DNA of 64,000 bases from Boswellia sacra. Its lineage: Eukaryota > Streptophyta > Magnoliopsida > Sapindales > Burseraceae. Shown piece by piece: positions 39,927 to 51,000 of the stretch; position 1 is the first letter of the stretch, and each line of letters opens with the position of its first letter. The position numbers and the translations under genes are program-made. Under the pieces are notes generated by a model that did no database searches, was not told the origin of the DNA, and saw nothing but the letters and a program-made list of their open reading frames with translations. Where the stretch lies: the NCBI GenBank assembly GCA_013180625.2, contig SNVD02009834.1, positions 186,001 through 250,000 of the forward strand, in the 5' to 3' direction.

Positions 39927-42900
39927 TCCCCCCTCAAACTGGAGGGTAAGTCAGTTACTCCCAGTTTGTTTCGGAAATGGTGGAACTGAGGGGCTGCAAT
40001 GGGTTTGGTGAGGCAATCCGCAAGTTGATCACAAGATGGAACATACCTGACCTCAAGTTGCTGCTGCAGAACTTTGTCTCGAACAAAATGCACATCAATC
40101 TCTATGTGCTTTGTTCTGGCATGGTATACAGGGTTCGAGGCTAAGGCACTGGCACTGGTGTTATCACACCAGGTGATTGGACACTGTGGTGATTGGCAAT
40201 GAAGTTCAAGGAGAAGGGATTGGAGCCATGTGATTTCTGCAGCAACTTGAGCTAGAGCACGATATTCTGACTCAGTGCTCGAACGTGACACAACTGATTG
40301 TTTCTTTGATTGCCATGAGACTAAGGTATCCCCCAGAAAGATGCAGTAACCTCCAATTGACCTTCTGTCCTCTAAGCTGCAAGCCCAGTCGGCATCAGAG
40401 AAACCAGTGATAAGGGTGCTGTCACTTGGTTTGATATGCAGACCATATAATTCAGTTCCTTTTAAGTACCTCAATATTCTCTTGACTCCTTGCCAATGAT
40501 ACATTAAGGGAGCCTGTAAGGATTGACTGAGTTTGTTGACAATATAGGCTATGTCAGGCCTTGTATATATGAGGTATTGGAGGGCACCAACTGTGCTTCT
40601 GTAAAGTGTAGTGTCTGGAAAGGGTTCAGAGGCTTCAACTGTTCTAGCTTTGCTTATGGCAGCAGGGGTTGAACATGGTTTCAGGTTCTCGAGTTTCAAT
40701 TTCCTGATTAAGTCAGAAATGTATTTTGACTGGTTCAAATACATCCCTGTTGAGTCTCTTCTTACCTCTATTCCAAGAAAGTAGTGCAATTCACCAAGAT
40801 CCTTGAGAGCATAGAGCTTATTTAGGCTTCCAATCAATTCATGAATTGAGGATGTGCTATTGCTGGTTATGAGTATGTCATCCACATACACCAGAATGAG
40901 AACCAGCAAGTCTTTTTCCTTGAAAATGAAAAGAGAGGAATCAGATTTAGAGTTGATAAAACCCCAATCTAGGAGAGTGCTCTTCAGTTTTTCAAACCAG
41001 GCTCTTGGAGCCTGTTTAAGACCATATAAAGCTTTATGAAGTTGGCAGACATGAGAAGGTTTGGAGGAGTCAATGTATCCTTCCGGTTGAACCATGTACA
41101 CTGATTCTTCTAGGCTTCCATTAAGAAAGGCATTATTGATATCCAATTGCCTTATTGACCAACCTCTAGAGACTGCCAAGGTGAGAATGACCCTGATTGT
41201 TCCAGCCTTTACCACAGGGCTGTATGTCTCAGAGTAGTCAATTCCAGGAGTTTGGTGAAACCCCTTGGCCACCAATCTGGCTTTGTGCCTGTGGACAGTG
41301 CCATCACTGTTTAATTTAAGCTTGAACACCCATCTATTTCCCACTAAGCTGTAGTTAGGAGAATAAGGAACTAGTGTCCAGGTTTTATTCTTGACTAGAG
41401 CTTCATATTCTGAATCTATTGCCTTTTTCCAGGAATTTGATTTCATGGCTTCAGATACTGAATTTGGTTCTGTGTGTTCATCATGTTGTTTGCTGATGTT
41501 GTAAATTTTGGGTTTAAAAATGCCTCTTTTGGACCTTGTGATCATTGGGTGGTGAGGAGTATTTGGATTGGTGATAGGCTGGTTGACAAGTGAGTTGTCA
41601 GGTTCTGTTCTGTTGAAATCAGTCACTTGATGGGGTGGTAGAGTGTTTGAGAGAGCTGGTGAGTTATTTGAAGAAGTTCTTGGTGACTGATCTTGGCAAG
41701 AATTTGAAGTGTCCGAATTTGTGTTTTTCTTTGTGGTGAGATTTTGATCAGTTTCAGTTACAGCTTGAGAGTCTTGAGATGTTTCTCTGTTCTGAGTGTC
41801 ACAAGTCTCAGATCCTTCAAGTTCATTTTCTTGGTTTGACCATCTGTTTAGAGTTGGAAGCAAGACACCAGAGGATGGATTAAAGGATTGAATAGAGGAA
41901 GAGTTATTTCTGACATTCAAGAATCCTTGTTTGAATGGGAATTTTAATTCATTGAATATGACATGCCTGGAAATGTATATCCTGCCTGTGGAGCTCAGAC
42001 ATTTAAAACCCTTATGATGATCACTATAGCCCAAAAAGACACATTTGGTGGAGTGATATTGAAACTTATGATTTTGGTAAGGCCTTAGACAAGGAAAACA
42101 GGCACACCCAAAAGTTTTAAGAGACTGATAATCCGGGAGTTGATTGAACAACTTCTGCCAAGGTGAAACACCACCAAGAGTTGGTGTTGGAAGCCTATTA
42201 ATCACCCAAACAGCTGTATGGAAGGCTTCCACCCAGTATTTTAAGGGAATACTAGCTTGTGCTAACAATGTAAGTCCCATTTCAACAATGTGCCTATGCT
42301 TCCTTTCAGCTTTTCCTTGCTGTTCATGAGTGTAAGGACAGTCAACTCTTAGTTCAATTCCATTTGATTTTAAAAAATCAGTGAACACCCTATATTCACC
42401 TCCCCAATCAGATTGAAGTGCTTTGATTTGAGTTTCAAATTTTTTCTCAACATAGGTTTTGAAGTGTTTAAAAACTACCAGGGCTTCTGACTTATTCTTT
42501 AGTGGATACATCCAGGAAAACCTGCTGAAATCATCTATAAAGTGGATGTAGTATTTGAAACCTGAAGTTGAATTCACAGGAGCAGGGCCCCAAAGATCAG
42601 TATGAATCAGTTCAAGAACTTGTTTAGTTTTGCTGTGAGAGGTTTTGAAAGGAAGAGCATGTGACTTTCCAAATTGACAAGCATCACAGAATTCAGGGAT
42701 TTCATTGTCAGGAGAAAATTCATTACATTTTTTCAGAATTTGATTGAGAATTCTAATAGAAGGGTGACCAAGTCTTCTATGCCAAACATTGAGTTTTTCC
42801 TTAATTGGCATGATATTTGAAGCTGAAACATTCAGACAACAATGACTCATTACATTTTTAGATACTGACTTCGACATTGACTCAATTAAGAACTGTTCAG

Positions 42901-44485
42901 AGACAAGTTCTGGAGACAGACATGATTTCTTGACAGGATTCACAGCAGCAACAAGGCTTTTATACTGTTTATTTCTTCTATGGAATCTTGAGTGAAACTT
43001 GAAGGATTTTCTGAGACTTTGAGGACAGATCTGATAGAGTCCATCTCTAGTTCTCCCTTGCAGTAGAATTTGTTGAGTGTGTTTGTCCTTCACAAGGCAA
43101 AATTTTGGGTGAAATTCAACAAAAACATCATTGTCTGCAGTGAGTTTTGAAATGCTTAACAAATTCTTAGTTATTTTAGGCACACATAACACATCCTTCA
43201 AATTCAACATGGCATTACAGGAAGCTATTTTAGAGTGTCCTATATGGGAAATGCACAATTTATTTCCATCTCCTACAGAGAGTTTTTGCTTACCACAGTA
43301 CTCACTCATGGAGCTCAGCATATCAGATTGAGGTGTCACATGATTTGTGGCTCCACTGTCTGCGTACCAGCTTCCATCAGTGACAATTTCAGGTGTGGCA
43401 AATGGAGTCTGATGAGATGAATTTTGTGAGGCAAAGTAAGCTTGTTGAGGCTGATTCTGTCTTGTGAATCCAGGAAATGCCTGCCTATTGTTGTTGTTTC
43501 TGTTTTGATTAGTAGATCCCATATAGCTCATGTCTGTCCTATAAAAACAGATTGATGCAGGATGACCAACTTTGCCACAGATTTGGCAAATTGGCCTTGA
43601 TTGACCAAATCTACCACGTCCTCTGCCTCTCTGATTGCCAATGTTTGTACCTCTTTCAAAATTTTGGTTAGGATTCCTGGAGTTGTAGCCTTGTTGAGAC
43701 ACATCACGTTTGACATTTTGTCTTCCCACAACAATGTTTGCTGAAGCTTGGTTGAGGCTAAGATTACTGAAGCTATTCAGCCTTTCCAATCTATTCTCAA
43801 AATTGAGAAGAGTAGCTTGAAGATCCTGCCAGGAAATATTTTCTTTACTTTGAATCTGAACGACAATGGGTGTATAGTCAGCATCCAACCCAAGAGTGAT
43901 AAAAGAGATCAGGTCATTCATCTCTACAGGACTTCCTGCCACAGCTAAATTGTCTGATATTTTCTTCATGGTTGCCAGATAATCGCTCATCTTCATAGAA
44001 CCTTTCCTGGTGGTTTGAAGGTCAAATCTAAGATTTGAGATTTTGGACCTGTTTTTGATTCCACAATACTCCTCCAGTGCTATCCAGAGTTTGTGAGAAG
44101 TGGGTTGGCCTATAACCTGGGCAGCAACTTCACTGGTGATTGAGCTGAGGAGCCATCCCATTAGTAGGCTGTCGGTAGTAATCCATTCTTCATATTCTGG
44201 GTTTGGAACAAGCTGAGAGCTGGTTTCATCTTCATCAGAAGCAGTTACTGGAATAAATTCCGGAGGACAGGTTTTGGAGCCCAGAACAAAACCATCAAGC
44301 TTATGACCTCTCAAAGTGGGAAGGATCATAGCTTTCCAGATTGTTATATTGTCTTCATCGAGCTTGATAGGGAAGGATTGATTCAGAGTATTTCCGAAGG
44401 GTGAGCTTCCATGGAGAAAGGGTGACCGAGATGAGGAGTTTGAATCATTATTAGAATGGCCTCTGTCAACAGAGCCAGTAGACAT
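39908..44485 (-). CDS. Copia gag-pol polyprotein (intact)
   Basis: A frame of 1525 residues that encodes all proteins for retrotransposition. Approximate order: a Gag region with a UBN2-like block (residues ~50-250); a CCHC zinc knuckle CQICGKVGHPASIC near 300-314; aspartic protease active site ADSGATNHVT near 373; integrase HHCC zinc finger (HRRLGHPS ... CDAC) at ~567-600; an integrase core with the acidic triad in HTDLWGP, QSDWGGEY and GKAERKHR (~632-730); reverse transcriptase with WVFKLK at ~1052 and the catalytic YVDD at ~1198; RNase H with SDADWA, STESEYRAL and WCDNTSA (~1365-1440). The start is the first ATG (44483-44485), about 30 bases after the primer-binding site. The stop is inside the 3' LTR. 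No frameshift or stop interrupts it, so it may be competent. It resembles RE1-type plant copia proteins. Confidence 0.96.
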   Translation of the reverse strand: MSTGSVDRGHSNNDSNSSSRSPFLHGSSPFGNTLNQSFPIKLDEDNITIWKAMILPTLRGHKLDGFVLGSKTCPPEFIPVTASDEDETSSQLVPNPEYEEWITTDSLLMGWLLSSITSEVAAQVIGQPTSHKLWIALEEYCGIKNRSKISNLRFDLQTTRKGSMKMSDYLATMKKISDNLAVAGSPVEMNDLISFITLGLDADYTPIVVQIQSKENISWQDLQATLLNFENRLERLNSFSNLSLNQASANIVVGRQNVKRDVSQQGYNSRNPNQNFERGTNIGNQRGRGRGRFGQSRPICQICGKVGHPASICFYRTDMSYMGSTNQNRNNNNRQAFPGFTRQNQPQQAYFASQNSSHQTPFATPEIVTDGSWYADSGATNHVTPQSDMLSSMSEYCGKQKLSVGDGNKLCISHIGHSKIASCNAMLNLKDVLCVPKITKNLLSISKLTADNDVFVEFHPKFCLVKDKHTQQILLQGRTRDGLYQICPQSLRKSFKFHSRFHRRNKQYKSLVAAVNPVKKSCLSPELVSEQFLIESMSKSVSKNVMSHCCLNVSASNIMPIKEKLNVWHRRLGHPSIRILNQILKKCNEFSPDNEIPEFCDACQFGKSHALPFKTSHSKTKQVLELIHTDLWGPAPVNSTSGFKYYIHFIDDFSRFSWMYPLKNKSEALVVFKHFKTYVEKKFETQIKALQSDWGGEYRVFTDFLKSNGIELRVDCPYTHEQQGKAERKHRHIVEMGLTLLAQASIPLKYWVEAFHTAVWVINRLPTPTLGGVSPWQKLFNQLPDYQSLKTFGCACFPCLRPYQNHKFQYHSTKCVFLGYSDHHKGFKCLSSTGRIYISRHVIFNELKFPFKQGFLNVRNNSSSIQSFNPSSGVLLPTLNRWSNQENELEGSETCDTQNRETSQDSQAVTETDQNLTTKKNTNSDTSNSCQDQSPRTSSNNSPALSNTLPPHQVTDFNRTEPDNSLVNQPITNPNTPHHPMITRSKRGIFKPKIYNISKQHDEHTEPNSVSEAMKSNSWKKAIDSEYEALVKNKTWTLVPYSPNYSLVGNRWVFKLKLNSDGTVHRHKARLVAKGFHQTPGIDYSETYSPVVKAGTIRVILTLAVSRGWSIRQLDINNAFLNGSLEESVYMVQPEGYIDSSKPSHVCQLHKALYGLKQAPRAWFEKLKSTLLDWGFINSKSDSSLFIFKEKDLLVLILVYVDDILITSNSTSSIHELIGSLNKLYALKDLGELHYFLGIEVRRDSTGMYLNQSKYISDLIRKLKLENLKPCSTPAAISKARTVEASEPFPDTTLYRSTVGALQYLIYTRPDIAYIVNKLSQSLQAPLMYHWQGVKRILRYLKGTELYGLHIKPSDSTLITGFSDADWACSLEDRRSIGGYCIFLGDTLVSWQSKKQSVVSRSSTESEYRALAQVAAEITWLQSLLLELHCQSPQCPITWCDNTSASALASNPVYHARTKHIEIDVHFVRDKVLQQQLEVRYVPSCDQLADCLTKPIAAPQFHHFRNKLGVTDLPSSLRGDVKTAH
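39927..39938 (-). other. Polypurine tract of the copia element
   Basis: Reads TTTGAGGGGGGA on the element's strand, ending exactly where the 3' LTR begins. This is the expected place for the plus-strand primer. Confidence 0.85.
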
Positions 44486-44502
44486 GGCGTAGGCCTTGGG
44501 AT

Positions 44503-44514
44503 GCTCTGATACCA
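44503..44514 (-). other. Primer-binding site of the copia element
   Basis: Reads TGGTATCAGAGC, the complement of the 3' end of plant initiator-methionine tRNA. It follows the 5' LTR with no spacer. Confidence 0.93.
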
Positions 44515-44859
44515 ATTTGGATTTTAGGGAGAAATGCTTGCAGCACTCTACCGGCTGCAGAGCTTTACTGTTCTATTTATATCAAAAGGAAAATGAGATA
44601 CATTTTAGGATGCCATGTGTCCTACATCAGTGGTACCAAAAACAATTGCCAATAACAGCAATGCACCTGGCATCTTACTAGAAGCAACCGGAAGGAAAGC
44701 TAACTAATTCTGCTTAAGAAATAAAAACAGCAAATGAACAGAATTAACTGGATTAATAACAGACTTAACAGACTATGCTGAGGTGTCCAGAAACCTTATC
44801 CAGCAAGGCAGCGGCAGGGGAGCCAGCAGGGCAGTCCAGCTCAATGAGCTGTCTTGACA
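44515..44859 (-). repeat. 5' LTR of the copia element
   Basis: 345 bp; I saw no mismatch against the left LTR. It contains a TATA-like GATATAAATAG at 44573-44583 that would drive element transcription. Confidence 0.95.
44573..44583 (-). promoter_or_regulatory. TATA box in the copia 5' LTR
   Basis: GATATAAATAG on the minus strand, about 59 bases before the LTR end, which leaves a short R-U5 region. The assignment rests on consensus only. Confidence 0.55.
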
Positions 44860-44864
44860 CATAG
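44860..44864. repeat. Target-site duplication, right copy (CATAG)
   Basis: Exact copy of 39577-39581, directly after the right LTR. Confidence 0.92.
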
Positions 44865-46644
44865 AAAACAGGATTTAGAAATAAGAAATATCATAGCCTT
44901 AACTTTCAAGCTGGGCCGTAGCTAGGCTTTGTTTTTTTTTTTTTTTTGACAAAATTTAACCATATTTATGAGTAGCTTATAATCGGTGATCAATACAATA
45001 ACGATAATCATTTGATGATTTTATTAACACACGCCGTTTAAGCTCTTTTCAAACCTAGGTATAAAGACTGTGCAGAGTCTTTCTTTAAGATTACAGGATA
45101 CAAAATAATCCATTGAATAATCTTTTAATAATGTTGACTTTTTTGGTAAAAAATTTTATTTTTCGTGGAAAGAAATGAAAGCTTAATGGAACAAGGTGAC
45201 ACTCCGTTTTGTCAAGTTCATGATGGCCGAGTGAAGGTTCCATGAACCCTAGTTGAAAATTCAACGAGAGAAAAAGTTGCAATCTCGCTTTTAGCCGCCC
45301 AATGGACACTCCACCAGCTTTGCAATTGATACTATTGCAATTGCAGCACATAAAAAACTCATGCTTGCCAAGTTCTCTGAACCCCAGTATCCCCTTGTTT
45401 ATCTGCATAAAAATGCCAAGTATTTTTATCCAATGATCAAAATGGGTTTCCCTTGTATTTATCTAATTAAATGTTCCAACTTATGAACGTTTTAATTGCA
45501 CCAAAATTATTTCTAACATCGCAATTTTAGGATGAGAGAAGCATGATCCATGATCTAATTATAGACATTAGATAAGAATGAAGCGAAAATCCGATAGATT
45601 TAATTCCAAAACGACTGAAGCTGATTCAGCATAATAATAAGAAAGTTGACAAATAAATAAGCAGCCAATCTGGGCAGCTTTACATGGAAACACAATAATC
45701 TTGACAGATGGGAAGAGTTATCTAATGCAAATGGGAGCATCCACGCGGTCAAGAAAGTAACAACATATATGAATTAACTAAGCATCATTCATTATATGTA
45801 TCAGCATGGGGGGTGAGGGTCTAGTGCAATTAAGTCAAGGGGGTGCATCGATTAGTGAGGGACCAAAATATTAATGCAACGCTCATACATGCATTACGGT
45901 CAAGGTGGGGGACTATGACCCATTTAACTTTAGCTCTCAAAGATCAATTAATGTCAGCAAATCAGAATGCGCCGACAGTCGCGAGAAGTGCAATTCTGCG
46001 ACAGCTTGCACATGGCCTTGACGCTGATTTTTCTTCCCTTGACGAGGAAGAATTTGCCAACCTCCTTTTCCGTAACACGTAACAAGCTATTCATCTCTTC
46101 CAAACTGTTTCCGAATTCTGTAAAACTTGTTCCATTGAATTTTGTAGGGGCACAAGCACTAATGGTAGTGGGCCAAGATGTTAAGACTTCAGTCATTTTG
46201 GGACGAAGTTGAAAGCAACTCAACTCTGGTTATCATGTTTGAAGATTAATTGAAGAGTAGTGTGGAACAAGCAGCACGTTTTTGCATTTAAGTTATAGGT
46301 TGTTTTCATCTAAGTTTCAAACGCATACACATTCCGTCAAAGATATTAGTTCAATATGACACGACACTGCAAGAGATACTATACTGGATTGATCCTTTCT
46401 TCTTTTTCTTATTTTCCCATAGGAGCGATATTTTTTTTAAAAAACACTCTTGCGTAAGGAAAAGCAACACGAAAGACTAAACATCAGCCTTTTATCAATG
46501 AGGAGGCCCACTTCGATCGAGTGAGATGGCAAATTACAGTACTAACATATTTAAAAGACGCTCACTTCATTTACACTATACTCTATTATTTGCCAAACAA
46601 AATAATGTCCGTACCTAACCTTTGTGCTCGTAATTAACCTGTAT

Positions 46645-46765
46645 ATGAAAACGATAAATTGGAATTTTGCAAAATCACAAAGTCCGTTACTACCAACCCT
46701 ATTATTTCTCCTAACTATCCTGAATTGCAATGTGCATGAAAATGATAAATTGGGATTTTGCAAAG
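46645..46765. repeat. 30-bp direct repeat separated by about 60 bp
   Basis: The segment beginning ATGAAAACGATAAATTGGAA at 46645 recurs at 46736 with two or three differences. The earlier remnant of the 49-bp coding-like block lies between the copies. Confidence 0.8.
46679..46727 (-). pseudogene. Degenerate copy of a short coding-like block
   Basis: This 49-bp block matches 47353-47401 at 43 of 49 positions. In the frame of the better copy it reads NSG, stop, LGEIIGLVVTDF, so a CAG-type codon has become TAG. Parent family unknown. Confidence 0.45.
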
Positions 46766-47095
46766 GACAAATGGGTCATTTGATATGGTTTGTGATCGCG
46801 GGAATGGATCACACCTTTGCGAACCAATGTTACTATATTTGGTTGACAAGATTTTTGTGAAAATCATATTAGTGTATTTGATTGTACACGTGAATAAATA
46901 CGCTAACTTTGTTCAATATGGTAAATAACATATTATAATTAAAATTTTCTAATATGTCAAAAATATGTATGTTTTTTTTCTTGCTCTTAGTATGCAATAA
47001 GGAACATTAAAAATATATTAAATTAATAATTTCAAGATTTTTAAATTTATTATAAATATATATAATATTATCTTAATATACAGCTCGCTAAAACT

Positions 47096-47142
47096 CACAC
47101 ACGCGCGCACACATACACACACATATATATATATATATATAT
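47096..47142. repeat. Compound (CA)n(CG)n(TA)n microsatellite
   Basis: A run of CA and CG dinucleotides passes into about ten AT units. It lies in a strongly AT-rich block. Confidence 0.85.
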
Positions 47143-47328
47143 TAATTAATTTATATATATTATATATATTGTATTTATTTTTTATATTATTTATTTAGTT
47201 ATTAACAATATGAACAAATATTATGTGTTATATTTATATATAATTTAATAGTGTTTTTAAATTTATTATATATATATTAAATATATAAATAAATTTGTAT
47301 AAAAGTTAGTTTAGATTTTCTGGTAATC

Positions 47329-47541
47329 TTAGACCCCATATGAAACAGCTCCAAAGTCTGTTACTGCCAACCCTGTTGTTTCTCCTAACTGGCCTGAATT
47401 GAAAGCTACAAACACTTGCCAATAGACGGTTTCCCCCGCTGTAGCAACCTCGGATTGTTGAGATGACAATGAAAATGTCCATTGGTTAAACTTAGTCGAG
47501 GCTTTACACCATCTTCGACCTCGAACCCGTGAATAATTCAT
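47329..47541 (-). pseudogene. Unidentified 70-codon frame, probable gene remnant
   Basis: ATG at 47539-47541; the frame ends at 47329. The peptide has protein-like composition (three Trp, many Ser and Thr) and includes NQWTFSLSSQQ, ETVYWQVFVAFNSGQ and TGLAVTDFGAVSYG. I do not recognise the family. Part of it (47353-47401) is repeated in degenerate form at 46679-46727 in the same frame, suggesting two remnants of one coding sequence. It could be the last exon of a small gene, but I found no upstream exon. Confidence 0.3.
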
Positions 47542-48093
47542 CAAAGAAATTAGAACAGGTTCATGCCAATGAAATTATACACTCCCAATTGTGATTGATT
47601 GTTGTACGTTCATGCAGAGTGTGCTATCATGATGCCCGTAGCAAACAGGTCAAAGAAACGAAACAAAAAGACATGGGTAAAAACGCTAAAGAACAAAATT
47701 TTCCTCAACTACGAAGAAGTTAATTATAGTTGAAAAATGAATCGAACATCATGTATCCGGATATAAATAACCACCGCAGACGAGCTAGCTATACATAGAG
47801 CAAAATGCATCTCTCAAAATTCTACCACATTAAAAAAATATATATATATTTACCTACACAGAAATGGCTTCCTAAAAACCAAGAATACTGCAATCCCACC
47901 CTTTAACAGTATGGGAATGCGAGGATGTTCGCCAAACACTGACACGTGCAAGGGGGAAACATCGTATTAACTTCCAAAACTAAACAAAGCTTCACACACA
48001 CTCTTTAAAAATAAAAAAATAAAAAAGGCTCCGGCTACATACACACCTACGTACTCGAGAGGTGGGAGTACTGACATGTTAAGGAGCACTCCA

Positions 48094-51000
48094 CTATATC
48101 ATGGAGTCCAAATAGCGATGATTGTAGTGCCTCCTATTGAACTCCAACAAGCTTCCATAAGTGCGATCAGCTACACCAACGAACAAAGCTTCCGTATCTG
48201 GGCTGAAGGCTACTCCAGCAATCTCTCCAAAGAGATCAATCTCCTGACATTTCACATATCCAGATTGTGTATCAAAGACATGGACAAAGTCTGCTGGCTC
48301 AGCCATGGCGAGGAACCGGCCATCAGAGGTGAACTTCAGGGCTCTAATTGCCCCCATATTTCCCTTTAAAACAGCCAGGGAGCGGGACATGTTTCTTATG
48401 TCCCATAGTCTGCAAGTGGTGTCTTGGTTCCCAGTAGCCAAAACTCTTCCGTCTGGGTGCCAAGCTGAAGCAAATGAGTAGTCCAGGTGTCCTTTAAGGT
48501 TACCGGCAATTTTCCCAGACTGAGCATCAGCTATCAAGCACTCTGTGCTGTCCCCAAGGATTGCAAGCAACTTACCATCTGGGCTCACAGAGGTATTCTG
48601 GAAGGTATCAAGAAATTTTCATTAGCATGCAAGATAAATTAGTGAGTTGAGATCCAACTTCCTATGATCGTTTCTGGGAGAGGCACTCACATTCACAGAC
48701 CAGCCATATGAGAAGCGGTTAAGGCAAGCAAAATTTACAGCATCAAATATTCTAACTCGGGCATCATTATTTGCTGTTATGACCCTCGTTGAGCCACTTC
48801 AAAAGGATTAAAAAAAAATCAATCAGTCTCCTCCAGAAGAAAAAGTTTCTTCACAAGGTAAATTCAATTACAGTTAATAGTTCCTTACTTGGGACTACGA
48901 AAGACATCCACGGCATTGGTGATGGCATTCTCATCAGTTGTCAACTTTGTACAGAATACAACCCCAGGTTCATCTAAATGCTATTAAAAGTGAAAAAAAA
49001 AAAAAAGTTAAAAAAATGACAAACTCGGTGTAACAAGTCTTATACTTGATGTTGAATCTAGTTTGCCATGTTCTTACCTTGCAAATAAGTTCCCCCTGAA
49101 AGCCGCCAGCTACCAACATATTTTCTTTCACTGCCATGGTACTTATTTGCACTCTATTAAGAGGCATAGTCAACAGTCCAGACCGTTCCTGTAAAACCAT
49201 AAAATATCAAATTTAAACCACTTTCAATATGCGCTACATGTTAAGTCTTGATCAACCAAGAAGTTACTTACAAGTGTAGGAACAATTGGCTTTGCCACAT
49301 TCAGTACTTCTGTGCCCTTTCGGAGCAAGGGAGACCAATGCATTACTGAATAATTTTGCATAAGATACACATCATGCTTCGATGTTGCCCATAACAAATT
49401 CCTCAACTGCACGGGGGAAAATAAACAATAGTTGACAGACACGTCAATAACAATATTAATCATCAATACTAGAGAGAGAACAAATATGCTAGAATCCAAA
49501 TGGTAGTAAAATGAACCACCTAAACCATATAGGAGCTCCCAATATCTATATTATCACTCAAGACAAAAACTTTGTTACTTCATTAGGTAGATTACAGTTA
49601 ATTATGGACTCTTTAACAGACTAAAAAAAATCAATGGAAACCCACACCGATCAGGGATGCTGAAGCATCAGAAATCATAAACAGAATTTAATTAAAAATT
49701 ATCATTGCTGTTAGCCAGAAATAAGTGAGCCACACAGGAAGATTACTCATTGTTGATTGGACAAGTTTGATTCATTACTGGTTAAATCTCTTCTCAATCA
49801 CCCAAACACTAATCACTTCAAAGTTTTATGGTTCTCAAAATAAACAAAATTTGAAATAAATGATATAATTGACACTATCCTTGCAGTCTATATATTAACA
49901 GCATCAAATAAATGCATTAAATTAATGAAATCATACAAAATAAATGAGATAAATGTAATTATGCAACTCCTAACGTATCCAATAAAGATAAGAATCAGCA
50001 TCAAAAAGAAATGCAAATTGAGTCTAAATTAGCCCTCATAAGCAGGACACATCTAGACTAAACTACAGGAATTGCTAGAGAGGTCTCTTAAATACTCAAA
50101 TATTTCCTATCATACCATATAAACAAAGTATCCTTATGGCGCCAGCTGCTCAGATATAACTCCACCATGCTTTATAGGCTGAAATAAGAGAAAGATTGCA
50201 GTCCTAAATGCCACAGCGGGTTAATTCATATAATTACAGTTAACTGGCAATTAGAAGCAACATGTTCATACATATCATCACAATGCAAGATAAGATCACA
50301 GCACACAAAGAGAAGGCAACCATTCATATTTTAAAAGATAATAGACACAGTAATTGCCAACAAGAAGCAGCACTACATGATGATGGCGGACATGACTACA
50401 AAGTCCTAAAAATGCAGAGGTATAATGCGTACAAGATTAAAATAAGACATAAGATGCAGACAGTCAATTACTCCATGTAAAAATCACCCCCTTATTACTA
50501 TCTTAACTAGTCTTGAAATACCAAAATTTGAAGGATCACACAACTAAGGACAATTTTCCACGCTCAATCCTTGAACACAACCCATTTGACAAGTCAAAAT
50601 GAATTTAAAAGAGAATCACGAGTCTGATGAAATATGGTGTGAAATATGCAAGCATGAGCATGCAGTATCTTGGTATCCAAAGCTGAAAAAAAAATTCTCT
50701 TACAATTTTCGAATTTCATAGCATCTCATAGGTGTGTCAACATTAACAGAGTGGCTATGATCACGAAATGCCAAGTCATACTAAAACATAATGCAATGAT
50801 ACCTGTAACCTCGCATTAACTCTTTTGTCCATTCAAAAATTATGCCTTCAGAAATTTTGGTCATCAAATTTTAATTCAAATAGTGAATTATTAGCAACTG
50901 ATTGTATAAAGTAAGCATCCTCCAAAAAATCTGCACAAAAGGATCGTGTGAATATAAACCCAACTAACTTGATTGCTTCATTGGGAAGCTTGCTTTTAAC

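Larger units (their letters stand above)
39582..44859 (-). mobile_element. Complete Ty1/copia LTR retrotransposon
   Basis: The 5278-bp element has two 345-bp LTRs, a perfect CATAG target duplication, a primer-binding site complementary to initiator-Met tRNA directly next to the 5' LTR, a purine tract directly before the 3' LTR and a single uninterrupted gag-pol frame. Transcription runs on the minus strand, so the 5' LTR is the right-hand copy. I found no difference between the LTRs when reading them side by side, implying a very recent insertion. It sits in non-genic DNA between the AP2/ERF and WD40 genes. Domain order (protease, integrase, reverse transcriptase, RNase H) puts it in Copia and not Gypsy. 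Confidence 0.97.
44865..48093. other. Intergenic between the copia element and the WD40 gene
   Basis: No complete gene is recognised. It contains two related coding-like remnants (about 46679-46727 and 47329-47541), a local 30-bp direct repeat (46645 and 46736), a CA/CG/TA microsatellite (47096-47142) with very AT-rich DNA up to about 47300, and, next to 48093, the expected 3' UTR of the WD40 gene. Confidence 0.5.

Noticed and set aside
39908..44515. Starting the copia polyprotein at 44515
   Set aside because: That codon is TTG and lies in the primer-binding site; the first ATG in frame is at 44483-44485.
45091..45408. 105-codon minus-strand frame next to the copia element
   Set aside because: No motif match; the surrounding sequence lacks exon or promoter signals.
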